Below are positions 54,390 to 63,557 of a stretch of 64,000 bases of DNA, one piece after another. The DNA is from CAYYFX01 sp046330135 (lineage in GTDB: Bacteria > ARS69), in contig JAXLTI010000003.1 of assembly GCA_046330135.1 (NCBI GenBank), positions 496,001 to 560,000 of the forward strand, read 5' to 3'. Position numbers and translations under genes: made by a program. The notes beneath the pieces are model-generated. The model worked only from the letters and a program-made list of their open reading frames with translations. It ran no database searches and had not been told where the DNA came from. Within the stretch, counting starts at the first letter, position 1. Each line of letters starts with the position of its first letter.

Positions 54390-57020
54390 ATGCCGCTCGT
54401 TCCCGGCACCCGCCTCGGCCCCTACGAGATCGTCGCGCCGCTCGGCGCGGGCGGCATGGGCGAGGTCTATCGCGCGCGGGACACGCGGCTCGGCCGCGAC
54501 GTGGCGATCAAGGCCCTGCCGGATCTGTTCGCGCAGGATCCCGAGCGGCTCGCTCGCTTCGAGCGCGAGGCGCGCCTCCTCGCATCGCTCTCGCACCCGA
54601 ACATCGCCGGCATCCACGGGCTCGAAGTGGTCGAAGGCCATCGGTACCTCGCGCTCGAGTTCGTCGAGGGCGAGACGCTGGCCGCGCGCCTCGCCCGCGG
54701 CGCGCTCCCGATCGAGGAGGCGATCGACGTGTGCCGGCAGATCGCGGCGGGCGTGGAGGCGGCCCACGAGAGCGGCGTGGTGCACCGCGACCTGAAGCCC
54801 GGCAACGTCATGCTCACGCCGTCGGGCGCGGTGAAGGTGCTGGACTTCGGCCTCGCCAAGAGCGGCGTCGCGGGCGCGTCGAGCGCGGGGGCAGCACTCT
54901 CGGCATCACCGACCCTGACCCACGCGGCGACCGGCGCCGGCGTGATCCTCGGCACCGCCGCCTACATGAGCCCCGAGCAGGCGCGCGGCAAGGTCGTGGA
55001 TCGGCGCACCGACGTTTGGTCGTTCGGCTGCGTGCTCTACGAATGCGTGACCGGCCGCCAGGCGTACGAAGCCGAGACGGTCTCCGACGTGATCGCGCGC
55101 ATCCTGGAGCGCGAGCCCGACTGGAGCGCGCTCCCGCCCACGACCCCTCCTCGCGTGGTCGAGCTGCTCCGGCGATGTCTCACGAAGGACGCGACGCTGC
55201 GCCTGCGCGACATCGGCGAGGCCCGGGTCGCGCTCGCAGAGCCGGGAGCCGTGGCCGGCGCGGCGGATGGCGCGAGGGCGCGCGGGCGAACGCGCCGCCG
55301 CTGGATCACGCCCGCCCTCGCGGCAGCGCTCGCGGTCGCGGTGACGGCGTCCGCCTGGGTCGTGTTCCGGTCCGCACATCCGCACGGCCCGGTGCGCCGC
55401 TTCCGTGTCCCCGTGGAAGGCCTCACGACCACGTTCTTCACGCCGCTCGCACTCACGCATGACGGGAGCCGGATCGCCTACGAGGCGAAGGACCGCGTCT
55501 GGATCCGCCGCCTGGATCAGATCGACGCGCTCGAAGTGCCCGACTCGAAGGGTGGACGTGCGCCCTTCTGGTCCTGGGACCAGAACACGCTCGGCTTCGC
55601 GGCCAACAAGAAGCTCTGGACGTTCGCGCCCGGTGCGAGTCAGTGCACCGCCATCTGCGACATTCCCGAGAGCGGCGAGATCTTGGGAGCCGCCTGGAGC
55701 CCCGATGCGCGCATCGTCCTCGCGGTATGGCGCGGCGGAATCTACGAAGTCTCCGCGACCGGTGGCGACGTCCGTTCCGTCCTGGCGCCGGACAGCTCCA
55801 CCGTCGATTTCCACGGCCCGAGTTACCTTCCGGACGGCCGCACCCTGCTCGTGTTCGTGCACGACAAGGGCAACCGAAGCGCCGTGGCGACCCTCGAAGG
55901 CTCACCCCCGCGCCTCGAACGCGTTTTCGAGGACGCGAGGGCCGGCACGGCGAGCTACTCGCCGACCGGCCACCTCCTCGTCACGCGGGAGGAGAGCAGA
56001 TACCGAAGCCGGACATGGGCGGTCCCCTTCTCGGCGGCGCAGCGGAAGGTGACGGGACCCGCGTTCACGGTCTTGGACGGCGCCGAATACGCGTGCAGCG
56101 CCTCCAACGGATTGCTCGTCGCGGCCGAAGATGAGCCACCACCGCCGGGGCAGCTGGTGTGGGTGAGGAGGGGCGGCGGCGAGGAATCCATCGGGGAGCC
56201 GCAGCCGGGACTGAGCACGCCCGCGCTGTCCCCGGACGGCGGGCGCGTCGCCTACGCCGTCCAAGATGCGAATGCCGACATCTGGGTGCAAGACCTGGCA
56301 CGCGGGACGCGAACGCGGCTCACGTCCAGCCCGGAATGGGAGGGCAATCCTGCGTGGTCGCCGGATGGCAGCCGCATCTACTACTGCGCGGTCCAGAGCG
56401 TCGGCACCGATCGAATCGTGGCCATCGCCAGCGACGGAAGTGGATCCCCCGACACCCTCTGCCGCGGCCTCCAAGCCTCTCCGAGCCCGGACGGCAAGAC
56501 CCTCGTGTGCACCGTCGATCGGCGAGGCAATGCCGATCTCTGGATCGTCCGGCTCGATCGCGCCAATGCCTCGCAGCCGTTCCTCGATACGCCCAGCAAT
56601 GAGGCGGGCGGCACGATCTCCCCCGACGGTCGTTGGATCGCGTACACGTCCGACGAGTCCGGGCGCAACGAGATCTACATTCGCCGGTATCCCGAGGGCG
56701 ACGAGCGGGCCCAGGTCTCGGTCGGCGGCGGAAACTGGCCCCGCTGGTCCCGGCGCGGCGACGCGATCTACTACGCGAACCGCGACTCGGTCAGCACCGT
56801 GTCGGTCGGGGCCGGCCCGCGTCCCGTTCTCGGCCTGCCCCGGGCGCTCTTCGCCTCGCGCGCGCAGGATCTCGAGCTGAGCGCCCGGGACTACGCCGGG
56901 TTCCCCCTCGATCCCCATCCCGACGGCATCCGCTTCATCGGAGTGCGGCGGACGGCGTCGCCCGCGACCCGCACGATGATCTTCGTCGAGAACTGGTTCG
57001 AGGATTTCCGCAAGCGATGA
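54390..57020 (+). CDS. Hanks-type Ser/Thr kinase with TolB-like PD40 propeller
   Basis: 876 residues. Kinase 1-270 with all motifs (LGAGGMGEVYRARDTRLGRD, HRDLKPGNVML, KVLDFGLAK). A transmembrane helix at about 305-325 (ITPALAAALAVAVTASAWVV) leads to a C-terminal six/seven-bladed propeller with PD40/WD40-like blades (SPDGGRVAYAVQDANADIWV, SPDGRWIAYTSDESGRNEIY). The propeller is thus likely periplasmic and the kinase cytoplasmic, a sensor-kinase layout. The start is two bases after the previous stop, and the first 90 codons are nearly identical to the other two kinases. Confidence 0.92.
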   Translation: MPLVPGTRLGPYEIVAPLGAGGMGEVYRARDTRLGRDVAIKALPDLFAQDPERLARFEREARLLASLSHPNIAGIHGLEVVEGHRYLALEFVEGETLAARLARGALPIEEAIDVCRQIAAGVEAAHESGVVHRDLKPGNVMLTPSGAVKVLDFGLAKSGVAGASSAGAALSASPTLTHAATGAGVILGTAAYMSPEQARGKVVDRRTDVWSFGCVLYECVTGRQAYEAETVSDVIARILEREPDWSALPPTTPPRVVELLRRCLTKDATLRLRDIGEARVALAEPGAVAGAADGARARGRTRRRWITPALAAALAVAVTASAWVVFRSAHPHGPVRRFRVPVEGLTTTFFTPLALTHDGSRIAYEAKDRVWIRRLDQIDALEVPDSKGGRAPFWSWDQNTLGFAANKKLWTFAPGASQCTAICDIPESGEILGAAWSPDARIVLAVWRGGIYEVSATGGDVRSVLAPDSSTVDFHGPSYLPDGRTLLVFVHDKGNRSAVATLEGSPPRLERVFEDARAGTASYSPTGHLLVTREESRYRSRTWAVPFSAAQRKVTGPAFTVLDGAEYACSASNGLLVAAEDEPPPPGQLVWVRRGGGEESIGEPQPGLSTPALSPDGGRVAYAVQDANADIWVQDLARGTRTRLTSSPEWEGNPAWSPDGSRIYYCAVQSVGTDRIVAIASDGSGSPDTLCRGLQASPSPDGKTLVCTVDRRGNADLWIVRLDRANASQPFLDTPSNEAGGTISPDGRWIAYTSDESGRNEIYIRRYPEGDERAQVSVGGGNWPRWSRRGDAIYYANRDSVSTVSVGAGPRPVLGLPRALFASRAQDLELSARDYAGFPLDPHPDGIRFIGVRRTASPATRTMIFVENWFEDFRKR

Positions 57021-57043
57021 CGGTCCGGAGGTAGATTGTTCGA

Positions 57044-59425
57044 ATGACTGTCGGCGTGGGCACCCGCCTCGGCCCCTACGAGATCACGGCACCGCTCGGC
57101 GCGGGCGGCATGGGCGAGGTCTACCGCGCGCGGGACACGCGGCTCGGCCGCGACGTCGCCATCAAGGGACTGCCCGAGGCGTTCGCGCGGCATCCGGAGC
57201 GGCTCGCGCGCTTCGAGCGCGAGGCGCGCCTGCTGGCTTCGCTCAGCCATCCGAGCATCGCCGCCATCTTCGGGCTCGAGGAGTCCGGCGGCACACCCTA
57301 TCTCGTGCTGGAGCTGATCGAAGGCGAGACGCTCGCGCAGCGACTCGCGCGCGGCCCGCTTGCCGTGCGCGAGGCGCTGGAGATCTGCGGGCAGATCGCC
57401 GCGGCGATCGAAGCCGCCCACGAGCGCGGCATCGTGCATCGCGATCTCAAGCCCGGCAACGTCATGATCACGCCGTCGCGCACGGTCAAGGTGCTGGACT
57501 TCGGTCTCGCCAAGGGCGGGGCCACGGAGATGCCTTCGTCCTCCGACCTGGAGGCGTCGCCCACCCTGGCGCTCTCGGCGACCGGAGCGGGCGTCATCCT
57601 CGGCACCGCTCCCTACATGAGCCCCGAACAGGCCCGCGGCCGGAGCGTGGATCGGCGTGCCGACGTGTGGGCGTTCGGCTGCCTGCTCTACGAGTGCCTC
57701 GCGGGCCGCCAGGCGTTCGCCGGGGACACGGTCTCCGACGTGATCGCCCGTATCCTCGAGCGCGAGCCGGACTGGAGCGCGCTGCCGACCACGGTGCCCG
57801 CGCGGCTCCGCGACGTCGTGCGGCGGTGCCTCACGAAGGACGTCGACGAGCGGCCGCGGGACATCGGCGATCTCCGCCGCGAGCTGAGCGCGATCGCGCT
57901 CGAGTCCTCGGCGCCTTCCGGCAGCCACGCACCCTCGGCGGCGGTGATCCCGTCGCTGGCGGTGCTCTACTTCGAGAACCTCGCGAGCGACGCGGAGAGC
58001 GAGTACTTCTGCTCCGGCATCACCGAGGACATCCTCACCGACCTCTCGAAGATCAGGGGGCTGCGCGTGGCCTCGCGCAACGCCGTCGCGCGCTACCGCG
58101 GAGCGCCGGCCGACCTCCCGAAGGTCGCCGCCGATCTCGGGGTGGGCGCCGTGCTCGAGGGCAGCGTGCGGCGTGCCGGCGACCGCGTGCGCATCACCGC
58201 GCAGCTCGTCAACGCCGCGGACGGCTTCCAGCTCTGGGCCGAGCGCTACGACCGCACGATGGAGGACGTCTTCGCGGTGCAGGGAGAGATCGCCGCGTCC
58301 ATCGCCGAGGCGCTGCGCGTGGCGCTCTCCCCCGCCGAGGCGGTGAGCCTCGTGAAGGATCGGCCGCGCGACGTGCGGGCCTACGATCTCTACCTCAAGG
58401 GGCGCGAGCGGTACGGCAGCTACAGCGACGCATCCTTGCGCGAGGCGCTCCGTCTCTTCGAGCAGGCCACCGCGCTGGACCCCGGCTACGCGCTCGCGTG
58501 GGCGGGGATCGCGGACTGCTACGGTCAGCTCTCGCAATGGGGAACCGACGTCGACGTCGCGGACGTCACGCGGCGCGGGCTCGAGGCCGCGCGACGGGCG
58601 ATCTCCCTCAATCCCAAGCTCGCGGAGGCTCACAAGGCCGAAGCGCTGAATCTGCGGTTCCAGGGCGACGACGAAGGCGCGCGCGCAGCCCTGCTTCGCG
58701 CCGTGGAGGCGGATCCGCGCTTCAAGCCGGCCATCATCAACCTCGCGGTCGACGCGTTCACCCGCGCCGATCTCGCGGCCGCGGAGCGCTACATCCGGCG
58801 CGCCCTGGATGTGGATCCTCAGGACGGCTTCGCGTGCCTCTGGCTGATGACGCTGACGAAGGTCACCGGCCGGGAGGACGAGGCGATCGCCACGACTCGG
58901 CGCCTCCGAGCGCTGTCCGAAGACGCGTTCTACATCACGGGAGTCCATTCCGTGCGGGCCTGGATCTCCCTCGGCCGCGGGGATCTGGCGGCGGCTGGCC
59001 AGGCGGTGCGGGAAGGCCTGGCCGACGGAGCCCGGAAGGAAGACATGAGGGCCATCGAGGCGCTGATCGCGGCCCGCGAGGGCCGACTCGACGAGGCGCG
59101 CCGTCTGGTCCGCGAGCTGCACGACACGCCCGGCCTCGCCGCCACCAGCCTGACGCTGATCACGGGCGCCGCCCTGCAACTCGGCGAAGTCGACGTGGCG
59201 CTGCGGCTGCTCGATCGCCCGATCCTGCGCTCGCTGGCGCCCACGCTCCTGCGGCTCGATCCCTTCCTGCATCCGATCCTGGACCACGCGCCGTACGCGC
59301 CGCGGCGCCGCGACGCCACGCTGGTCTGGCCCCTCGAGGCCCCGATGATCGACGCCGCCCGCCACCGCTTGTTCCGGGACGTGCGGATCGAGTCGGGCCT
59401 CTCGACGGGCAGCGACGTCCGATAG
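57044..59425 (+). CDS. Hanks-type Ser/Thr kinase with TolB-like and TPR domains
   Basis: 793 residues. Kinase 1-275 (LGAGGMGEVYRARDTRLGRD, HRDLKPGNVMI, KVLDFGLAK), TolB/FlgO-like domain (PSLAVLYFENLASDAESEYF, LEGSVRRAGDRVRITAQLVN), then TPRs (ALAWAGIADCYGQLSQWGTD). Same architecture as the first of the three kinases, but its kinase domain is closer to the middle one, pointing to duplication with domain mixing. ATG with only a weak SD (CGGAGG, 14 bp upstream). Substrates unknown. Confidence 0.9.
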   Translation: MTVGVGTRLGPYEITAPLGAGGMGEVYRARDTRLGRDVAIKGLPEAFARHPERLARFEREARLLASLSHPSIAAIFGLEESGGTPYLVLELIEGETLAQRLARGPLAVREALEICGQIAAAIEAAHERGIVHRDLKPGNVMITPSRTVKVLDFGLAKGGATEMPSSSDLEASPTLALSATGAGVILGTAPYMSPEQARGRSVDRRADVWAFGCLLYECLAGRQAFAGDTVSDVIARILEREPDWSALPTTVPARLRDVVRRCLTKDVDERPRDIGDLRRELSAIALESSAPSGSHAPSAAVIPSLAVLYFENLASDAESEYFCSGITEDILTDLSKIRGLRVASRNAVARYRGAPADLPKVAADLGVGAVLEGSVRRAGDRVRITAQLVNAADGFQLWAERYDRTMEDVFAVQGEIAASIAEALRVALSPAEAVSLVKDRPRDVRAYDLYLKGRERYGSYSDASLREALRLFEQATALDPGYALAWAGIADCYGQLSQWGTDVDVADVTRRGLEAARRAISLNPKLAEAHKAEALNLRFQGDDEGARAALLRAVEADPRFKPAIINLAVDAFTRADLAAAERYIRRALDVDPQDGFACLWLMTLTKVTGREDEAIATTRRLRALSEDAFYITGVHSVRAWISLGRGDLAAAGQAVREGLADGARKEDMRAIEALIAAREGRLDEARRLVRELHDTPGLAATSLTLITGAALQLGEVDVALRLLDRPILRSLAPTLLRLDPFLHPILDHAPYAPRRRDATLVWPLEAPMIDAARHRLFRDVRIESGLSTGSDVR

Positions 59426-59454
59426 GCCGCCCCCGGGCCTCCGCTGCCGACGGG

Positions 59455-59591
59455 TCAGCACGATCCCCGGATGCAGCGCTCGAGGTGCCCGACCGTGTGC
59501 TTCTGAAGCGCTCGAGGTGCCCGACCGTGTGCTTCGGATCCGTGATCGCCTGCCTCGCCACGTCGCCGATGGTCACGATCCCGAGGAGGAT
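59455..59591 (-). pseudogene. Remnant of a CBS-domain protein (C-terminal end only)
   Basis: The minus strand from 59591 reads ILLGIVTIGDVARQAITDPK HTVGHLER, a typical C-terminal CBS motif. A 29-bp direct repeat (59475-59503 and 59507-59535, offset 32 bp) shifts the frame. Skipping one copy restores an ending ...HTVGHLERCIRGSC and a stop at 59455. Nothing CBS-like lies upstream, so the gene is truncated and frameshifted. Confidence 0.6.
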
Positions 59592-59870
59592 TGGTGACGC
59601 GCGAGACCGTCTCGCGGCGCGTGGACGCACGTCCTCCGGCCCGCCGGGACGAACGCGAGACGCCGGCCCGATTGCCGGTCGCGCCCCGCGCCCGGAGCCG
59701 GACCGCTCGAGGCGTGGACGGCTTTCGGGCTTGCCCACCCTTCCGGCAGAGGGGTATTTTGCCCCGAAGTCTGAGTAGATTCTCCACAATGCGTTTCGCG
59801 CCGCCGGACGACGCCGTTCGAACTCCCTCGTCCGGCGAACCGCCATCGGGGCTCCTGAGGAGGTCCGAAG

Positions 59871-61091
59871 ATGCTGCGAATCGACACCGGCAACACCGCC
59901 TTCATGCTCCTTTGCTCGAGCCTGGTGATGCTGATGACGCCCGGGCTCGCGTTCTTCTACGGCGGGCTCGTGGGCCGGAAGAACGTGCTCGCGATCATGA
60001 TCCAGAGCTTCGTCTCGCTCTGCTGGACCACGGTGGTCTGGTACGTCTGCGGCTACTCGATGTGCTTCTCGGGCGACGTGGGAGGCGTGATCGGCAACCT
60101 CGACATGGCGTTCCTTCGGGGCGTCAACCTGATGGCGCCGTCGCCGAACGACAGCATCCCGCTCATCGTGCACGTCGCCTACCAGATGATGTTCGCGATC
60201 ATCACGCCGGCACTCATCACGGGCGCCTTCGCCAACCGCGTCACGTTCAAGGCGTACTTCATCTTCCTCACCCTGTGGCTGCTCTTCGTCTACTTCCCCT
60301 TCGTCCACATGCTGTGGGGCGGCGGGCTGCTGGCGAAGATGGGCGTGCTCGACTTCGCGGGCGGCATCGTGGTGCACAACATCGCGGGCATCGCCGCCTT
60401 GGCCTCGGTGCTCTACGTGGGCCGGCGCCGCGTCCTGGACAAGGGCCCGCACAGCATTCCGCTCGTGGCTCTCGGCACGGGGCTCCTCTGGTTCGGCTGG
60501 TACGGGTTCAACGCGGGCAGCGAGTTCCGCGTGGACGCCGTGACCGCCACGGCGTTCCTGAACACGGACATCGCGGCGTCCTTCGCTGGTATGGCCTGGT
60601 TCCTGGTGGAGTGGCTGACCGGTGCGAAGCCGAAGTTCCTCGGTCTCCTCACCGGCTCGGTGGCGGGTCTCGCCACCATCACGCCCGCGGCGGGCTACGT
60701 CTCGCCGACCTCCGCGGTCCTCATCGGGATCATCGCGGGAGTCGTCTGCTTCTACGCGGTGGCGCTCAAGAACAAGCTCCACTGGGACGACGCGCTCGAC
60801 GTGTGGGGCGTCCACGGCGTGGGCGGCTTCCTCGGCATCGTCCTGCTCGGTCTCTTCGCGAGCACGGCGTACAACCCCGCGGGAGCGAACGGTCTCCTGG
60901 CGGGCAACCCGGCGTTCTTCGTCAAGCAGGTCACGGCCGTGGTGGCGTCCTCCGCGTGGGCCTTCGTCTTCACGCTGGGCATGCTCTGGCTCATCGACCG
61001 TGTGACCCCGGTGAAAGTCGCGGCCGGCGACGAGGAGACGGGGCTCGACGAGGCCCTGCACGGTGAGCACGCCTACGTCAGCGAGATCTGA
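59871..61091 (+). CDS. amt: Ammonium transporter (Amt/MEP/Rh family)
   Basis: 406 residues with 11 transmembrane helices and a short C-terminal tail. SD GAGGAGG. Family motifs: LMTPGLAFFYGGLVGRKNV, the pore His segments (DFAGGIVVHNIAGIAALAS and DVWGVHGVGGFLGIVLLGL) and WFGWYGFNAGSE. The twin pore histidines are both present, so it should conduct ammonium across the inner membrane. No glnK follows; instead a porin-like gene starts two bases after its stop, which suggests joint uptake. Confidence 0.95.
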   Translation: MLRIDTGNTAFMLLCSSLVMLMTPGLAFFYGGLVGRKNVLAIMIQSFVSLCWTTVVWYVCGYSMCFSGDVGGVIGNLDMAFLRGVNLMAPSPNDSIPLIVHVAYQMMFAIITPALITGAFANRVTFKAYFIFLTLWLLFVYFPFVHMLWGGGLLAKMGVLDFAGGIVVHNIAGIAALASVLYVGRRRVLDKGPHSIPLVALGTGLLWFGWYGFNAGSEFRVDAVTATAFLNTDIAASFAGMAWFLVEWLTGAKPKFLGLLTGSVAGLATITPAAGYVSPTSAVLIGIIAGVVCFYAVALKNKLHWDDALDVWGVHGVGGFLGIVLLGLFASTAYNPAGANGLLAGNPAFFVKQVTAVVASSAWAFVFTLGMLWLIDRVTPVKVAAGDEETGLDEALHGEHAYVSEI

Positions 61092-61093
61092 TC

Positions 61094-62236
61094 GTGAGCC
61101 CGCGCTCTCGGGCCGTCGGGCTCGTCCTGGTGGTGGCGCTCGCGCGGGCGGGGGCTTCCCCGCCCGCCGCGCGTGCCGCGGGAAGCGAACCGCCCGCCTC
61201 GCCCGCGTGGCTGCAGGAAGTCACGCTCGACGGCTTCCTCTCCACGAGCTGGTCGTACAACTTCAACCGCCCGGATTCCGGCACGAATCAGCTTCGCGTG
61301 TTCGACTTCGACGACGACAGCTTCAAGCTCGACGTCTTCGAGCTGGTCGTGCAGAAGGCCGTCGCGCAGCCGCGGGAGTCCGGCTTCCGCGTGGACTTCG
61401 CCGTGGGCAGCTCCGTCCCGCGCGTCTCCGCATCCGGCGGGCTCTTCCGCGACGAGACCGGCAAGGCCGGCGACCTGGACGTCCACCAGGCGTTCGCCAG
61501 CTGGGTGGCGCCGGTGGGCACCGGCCTGCGCGTCGACGTGGGCAAGTTCATCACGCACCACGGCTACGAGGTGATCGAGGGCTACGACGGATGGAACGAC
61601 AACGCGACGCGCTCGTTCCTCTTCGGCTACGCCATTCCCTTCACGCACGTGGGCGCGCGCACGTCCTACGCGTTCTCGTCCCGGATCACGGCCATGGTGA
61701 TGCTGGTGAACGGCTGGGACGTCGCCGTGGACGACAATCGAGCGAAGTCGGTCGGCGCCCAGCTCGTGCTGACGCCCGCGCCGCCCGTCACCGTGTATCT
61801 GAACGGCATGTACGGAGCGGAGCGCGCGAACGACGATGCGGACCCCCGGACGATGCTGGATCTGGCCGCGCTCTGGAAGGTGACCGACCGGGTCACGCTG
61901 GGCGCGAACGGGGACTACGGCCGCGAGCGAGGCGCCGTGACGCCCGGAGAGAGCGCCGCCTGGAGCGGAGTCGCGGGCTACGTGCGGACCGGCGTGTGCG
62001 GACCGCTCAGCCTGACCCTCCGCGGGGAGTACTTCGCGGACCGGGACGGCGCGCGCACCGGCGTGTCGCAGCACCTCGCCGAAGCGACGCTCACCCCCGA
62101 GCTCCGGCTCACGCCCCGGATGCTCGTTCGAGCCGATCTTCGCGTGGATCATTCGAACCGGGAGGTGTTCGAGAAGCGCGACGCCACCGCCAGGACGCAG
62201 CCCACGCTGCTCCTCGACATGATCTACGCCTTCTGA
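61094..62236 (+). CDS. Porin-like outer-membrane beta-barrel protein
   Basis: 380 residues from a GTG two bases after the amt stop. Signal peptide AVGLVLVVALARAGASPPAA. The barrel starts VTLDGFLSTSWSYNFNRPDS and has strands such as GLRVDVGKFITHHGYEVIEG and GPLSLTLRGEYFADRDG, ending LLLDMIYAF with the terminal Phe required for outer-membrane insertion. It matches the putative beta-barrel porin-2 group. Coupled to amt, so it could be the outer-membrane channel for nitrogen compounds (inference). Confidence 0.82.
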   Translation: MSPRSRAVGLVLVVALARAGASPPAARAAGSEPPASPAWLQEVTLDGFLSTSWSYNFNRPDSGTNQLRVFDFDDDSFKLDVFELVVQKAVAQPRESGFRVDFAVGSSVPRVSASGGLFRDETGKAGDLDVHQAFASWVAPVGTGLRVDVGKFITHHGYEVIEGYDGWNDNATRSFLFGYAIPFTHVGARTSYAFSSRITAMVMLVNGWDVAVDDNRAKSVGAQLVLTPAPPVTVYLNGMYGAERANDDADPRTMLDLAALWKVTDRVTLGANGDYGRERGAVTPGESAAWSGVAGYVRTGVCGPLSLTLRGEYFADRDGARTGVSQHLAEATLTPELRLTPRMLVRADLRVDHSNREVFEKRDATARTQPTLLLDMIYAF

Positions 62237-62270
62237 CTTCTCGCGGGCACCGCGCCCTCCAGGGGCGGCG

Positions 62271-63557
62271 TCAACGGCGTCGCGAGCGCTTGCGCAGCTT
62301 GCTCAGCAGGGTCTTGCGATCGATGCCGAGAATCTCGGCGGCGCGGGTCTTGTTGCCGGACGTCCGGCGGAGGGCACGCGCGATGTGCTCCGCCTCCACC
62401 GCGGCCAGCGACAGATCCGCCGCGACGTCGCGCCCCGACGCCCCGGCGATCCAGGCGGGCAATTCGCTCGGAACGATCGGCCCCGACCGGCCGGCGAGCA
62501 TGAGCTGCGCAGCCAGTTCGCGCAGCTCGCGCACGTTCCCCGGCCAGGGGTAGACCCGGAATGCCTGTTCCACCGCCTCGGTCAAGGTCCGGGCCGGAGT
62601 GCCCGCCGAGGATGCGCTCTCGGCGAGAAAACGGTTCGCGAGCAGGACGACGTCGTCGCCCCGCTCGCGAAGCGGCGGGATCGTCACCGTCACGGCGAAA
62701 CGGCGCAGCACCTCCGCGATCCTCCCGCCGAGCCGCGCCAGCTCGTCGGGGCTCGCCGCGACGGAAGCGACCACGCGCGCCGGCACACGTCCTCGTCCCC
62801 GTTTGCCCTCCGGAAGCAGGCGCGCGGCAACGTGATCCAGCGCTTCGTGGCGTGCACGGTCGAGCGACGCGAGGTAAAGCGTGCCCTTCGCCCCTTCGCG
62901 CCCGGCCGGAAGATCGGCCGTCTCCACCCAGGTCACGTCGGGGCCGACGCGCGAGAACGGACCGTCGCACCCGGCCAGCGCGTGGAGCGCGCGCGCCGCG
63001 GCCTCGCGTCCCGAGCCGGGCTCGCCGCGCAGCAGCACGGCCCCCTCCTGTCGCGCCGCCGCCCCCAGGGCGTCGAACAGCGTGCGCATCGCCTGGCAGC
63101 GGCCCAGCATTCCGTGGAGCTCGAACAGCCGTGCCGGTCCGCGCGCCGACTCCGTCGCCGGACGACGCGCCACCACGCGGCGCACCGCCTGGAACAGCTC
63201 TTCGTCGGTGAACGGCTTCGCGAGGTAGTCCCACGCGCCGACCTGCAGGGCCTCGACCGCGCCACCGATCGTGGCGTAACCCGTGATCACGATGATCTCG
63301 ACCTCGGGGCGCTGCGCGCGCACCTCGCGGATCAGCTCGATCCCGGACATTCCCGGCATGCGGATGTCGGTCACCAGGAGGTCCAAGCGCATCGAAGCGA
63401 GGATCGCGAGCGCGTCGGGCGCGCTCGAGGCCGTGAAGACTCGGTAGCCCTGGGATGCCAGGTTGCGCTGCAGCAGCTCGAGCGTGTCGGGAGCGTCGTC
63501 CACGACGAGCACGCGCACCTCGGTCGCGACGTCGCCGGTCGCTCTACCCTTCGCCAC
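62271..63557 (-). CDS. NtrC-like response regulator with degenerate AAA+ domain
   Basis: 428 residues from a GTG at 63557 (SD GGAGG), overlapping the kinase gene by 14 bp. The receiver has Asp64 (LLVTDIRMPGMSG) and Lys (DYLAKPFTDEE). The central domain keeps a Walker A-like GEPGSGREAAARAL and PPLRERGDD, but the GAFTGA sigma54-contact loop is absent and Walker B reads TLYLASLD instead of a DE pair; the domain is also short. The Fis-type HTH is intact (SGNKTRAAEILGIDRKTLLS). Probably a DNA-binding regulator that no longer activates sigma54. Confidence 0.88.
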   Translation of the reverse strand: MAKGRATGDVATEVRVLVVDDAPDTLELLQRNLASQGYRVFTASSAPDALAILASMRLDLLVTDIRMPGMSGIELIREVRAQRPEVEIIVITGYATIGGAVEALQVGAWDYLAKPFTDEELFQAVRRVVARRPATESARGPARLFELHGMLGRCQAMRTLFDALGAAARQEGAVLLRGEPGSGREAAARALHALAGCDGPFSRVGPDVTWVETADLPAGREGAKGTLYLASLDRARHEALDHVAARLLPEGKRGRGRVPARVVASVAASPDELARLGGRIAEVLRRFAVTVTIPPLRERGDDVVLLANRFLAESASSAGTPARTLTEAVEQAFRVYPWPGNVRELRELAAQLMLAGRSGPIVPSELPAWIAGASGRDVAADLSLAAVEAEHIARALRRTSGNKTRAAEILGIDRKTLLSKLRKRSRRR

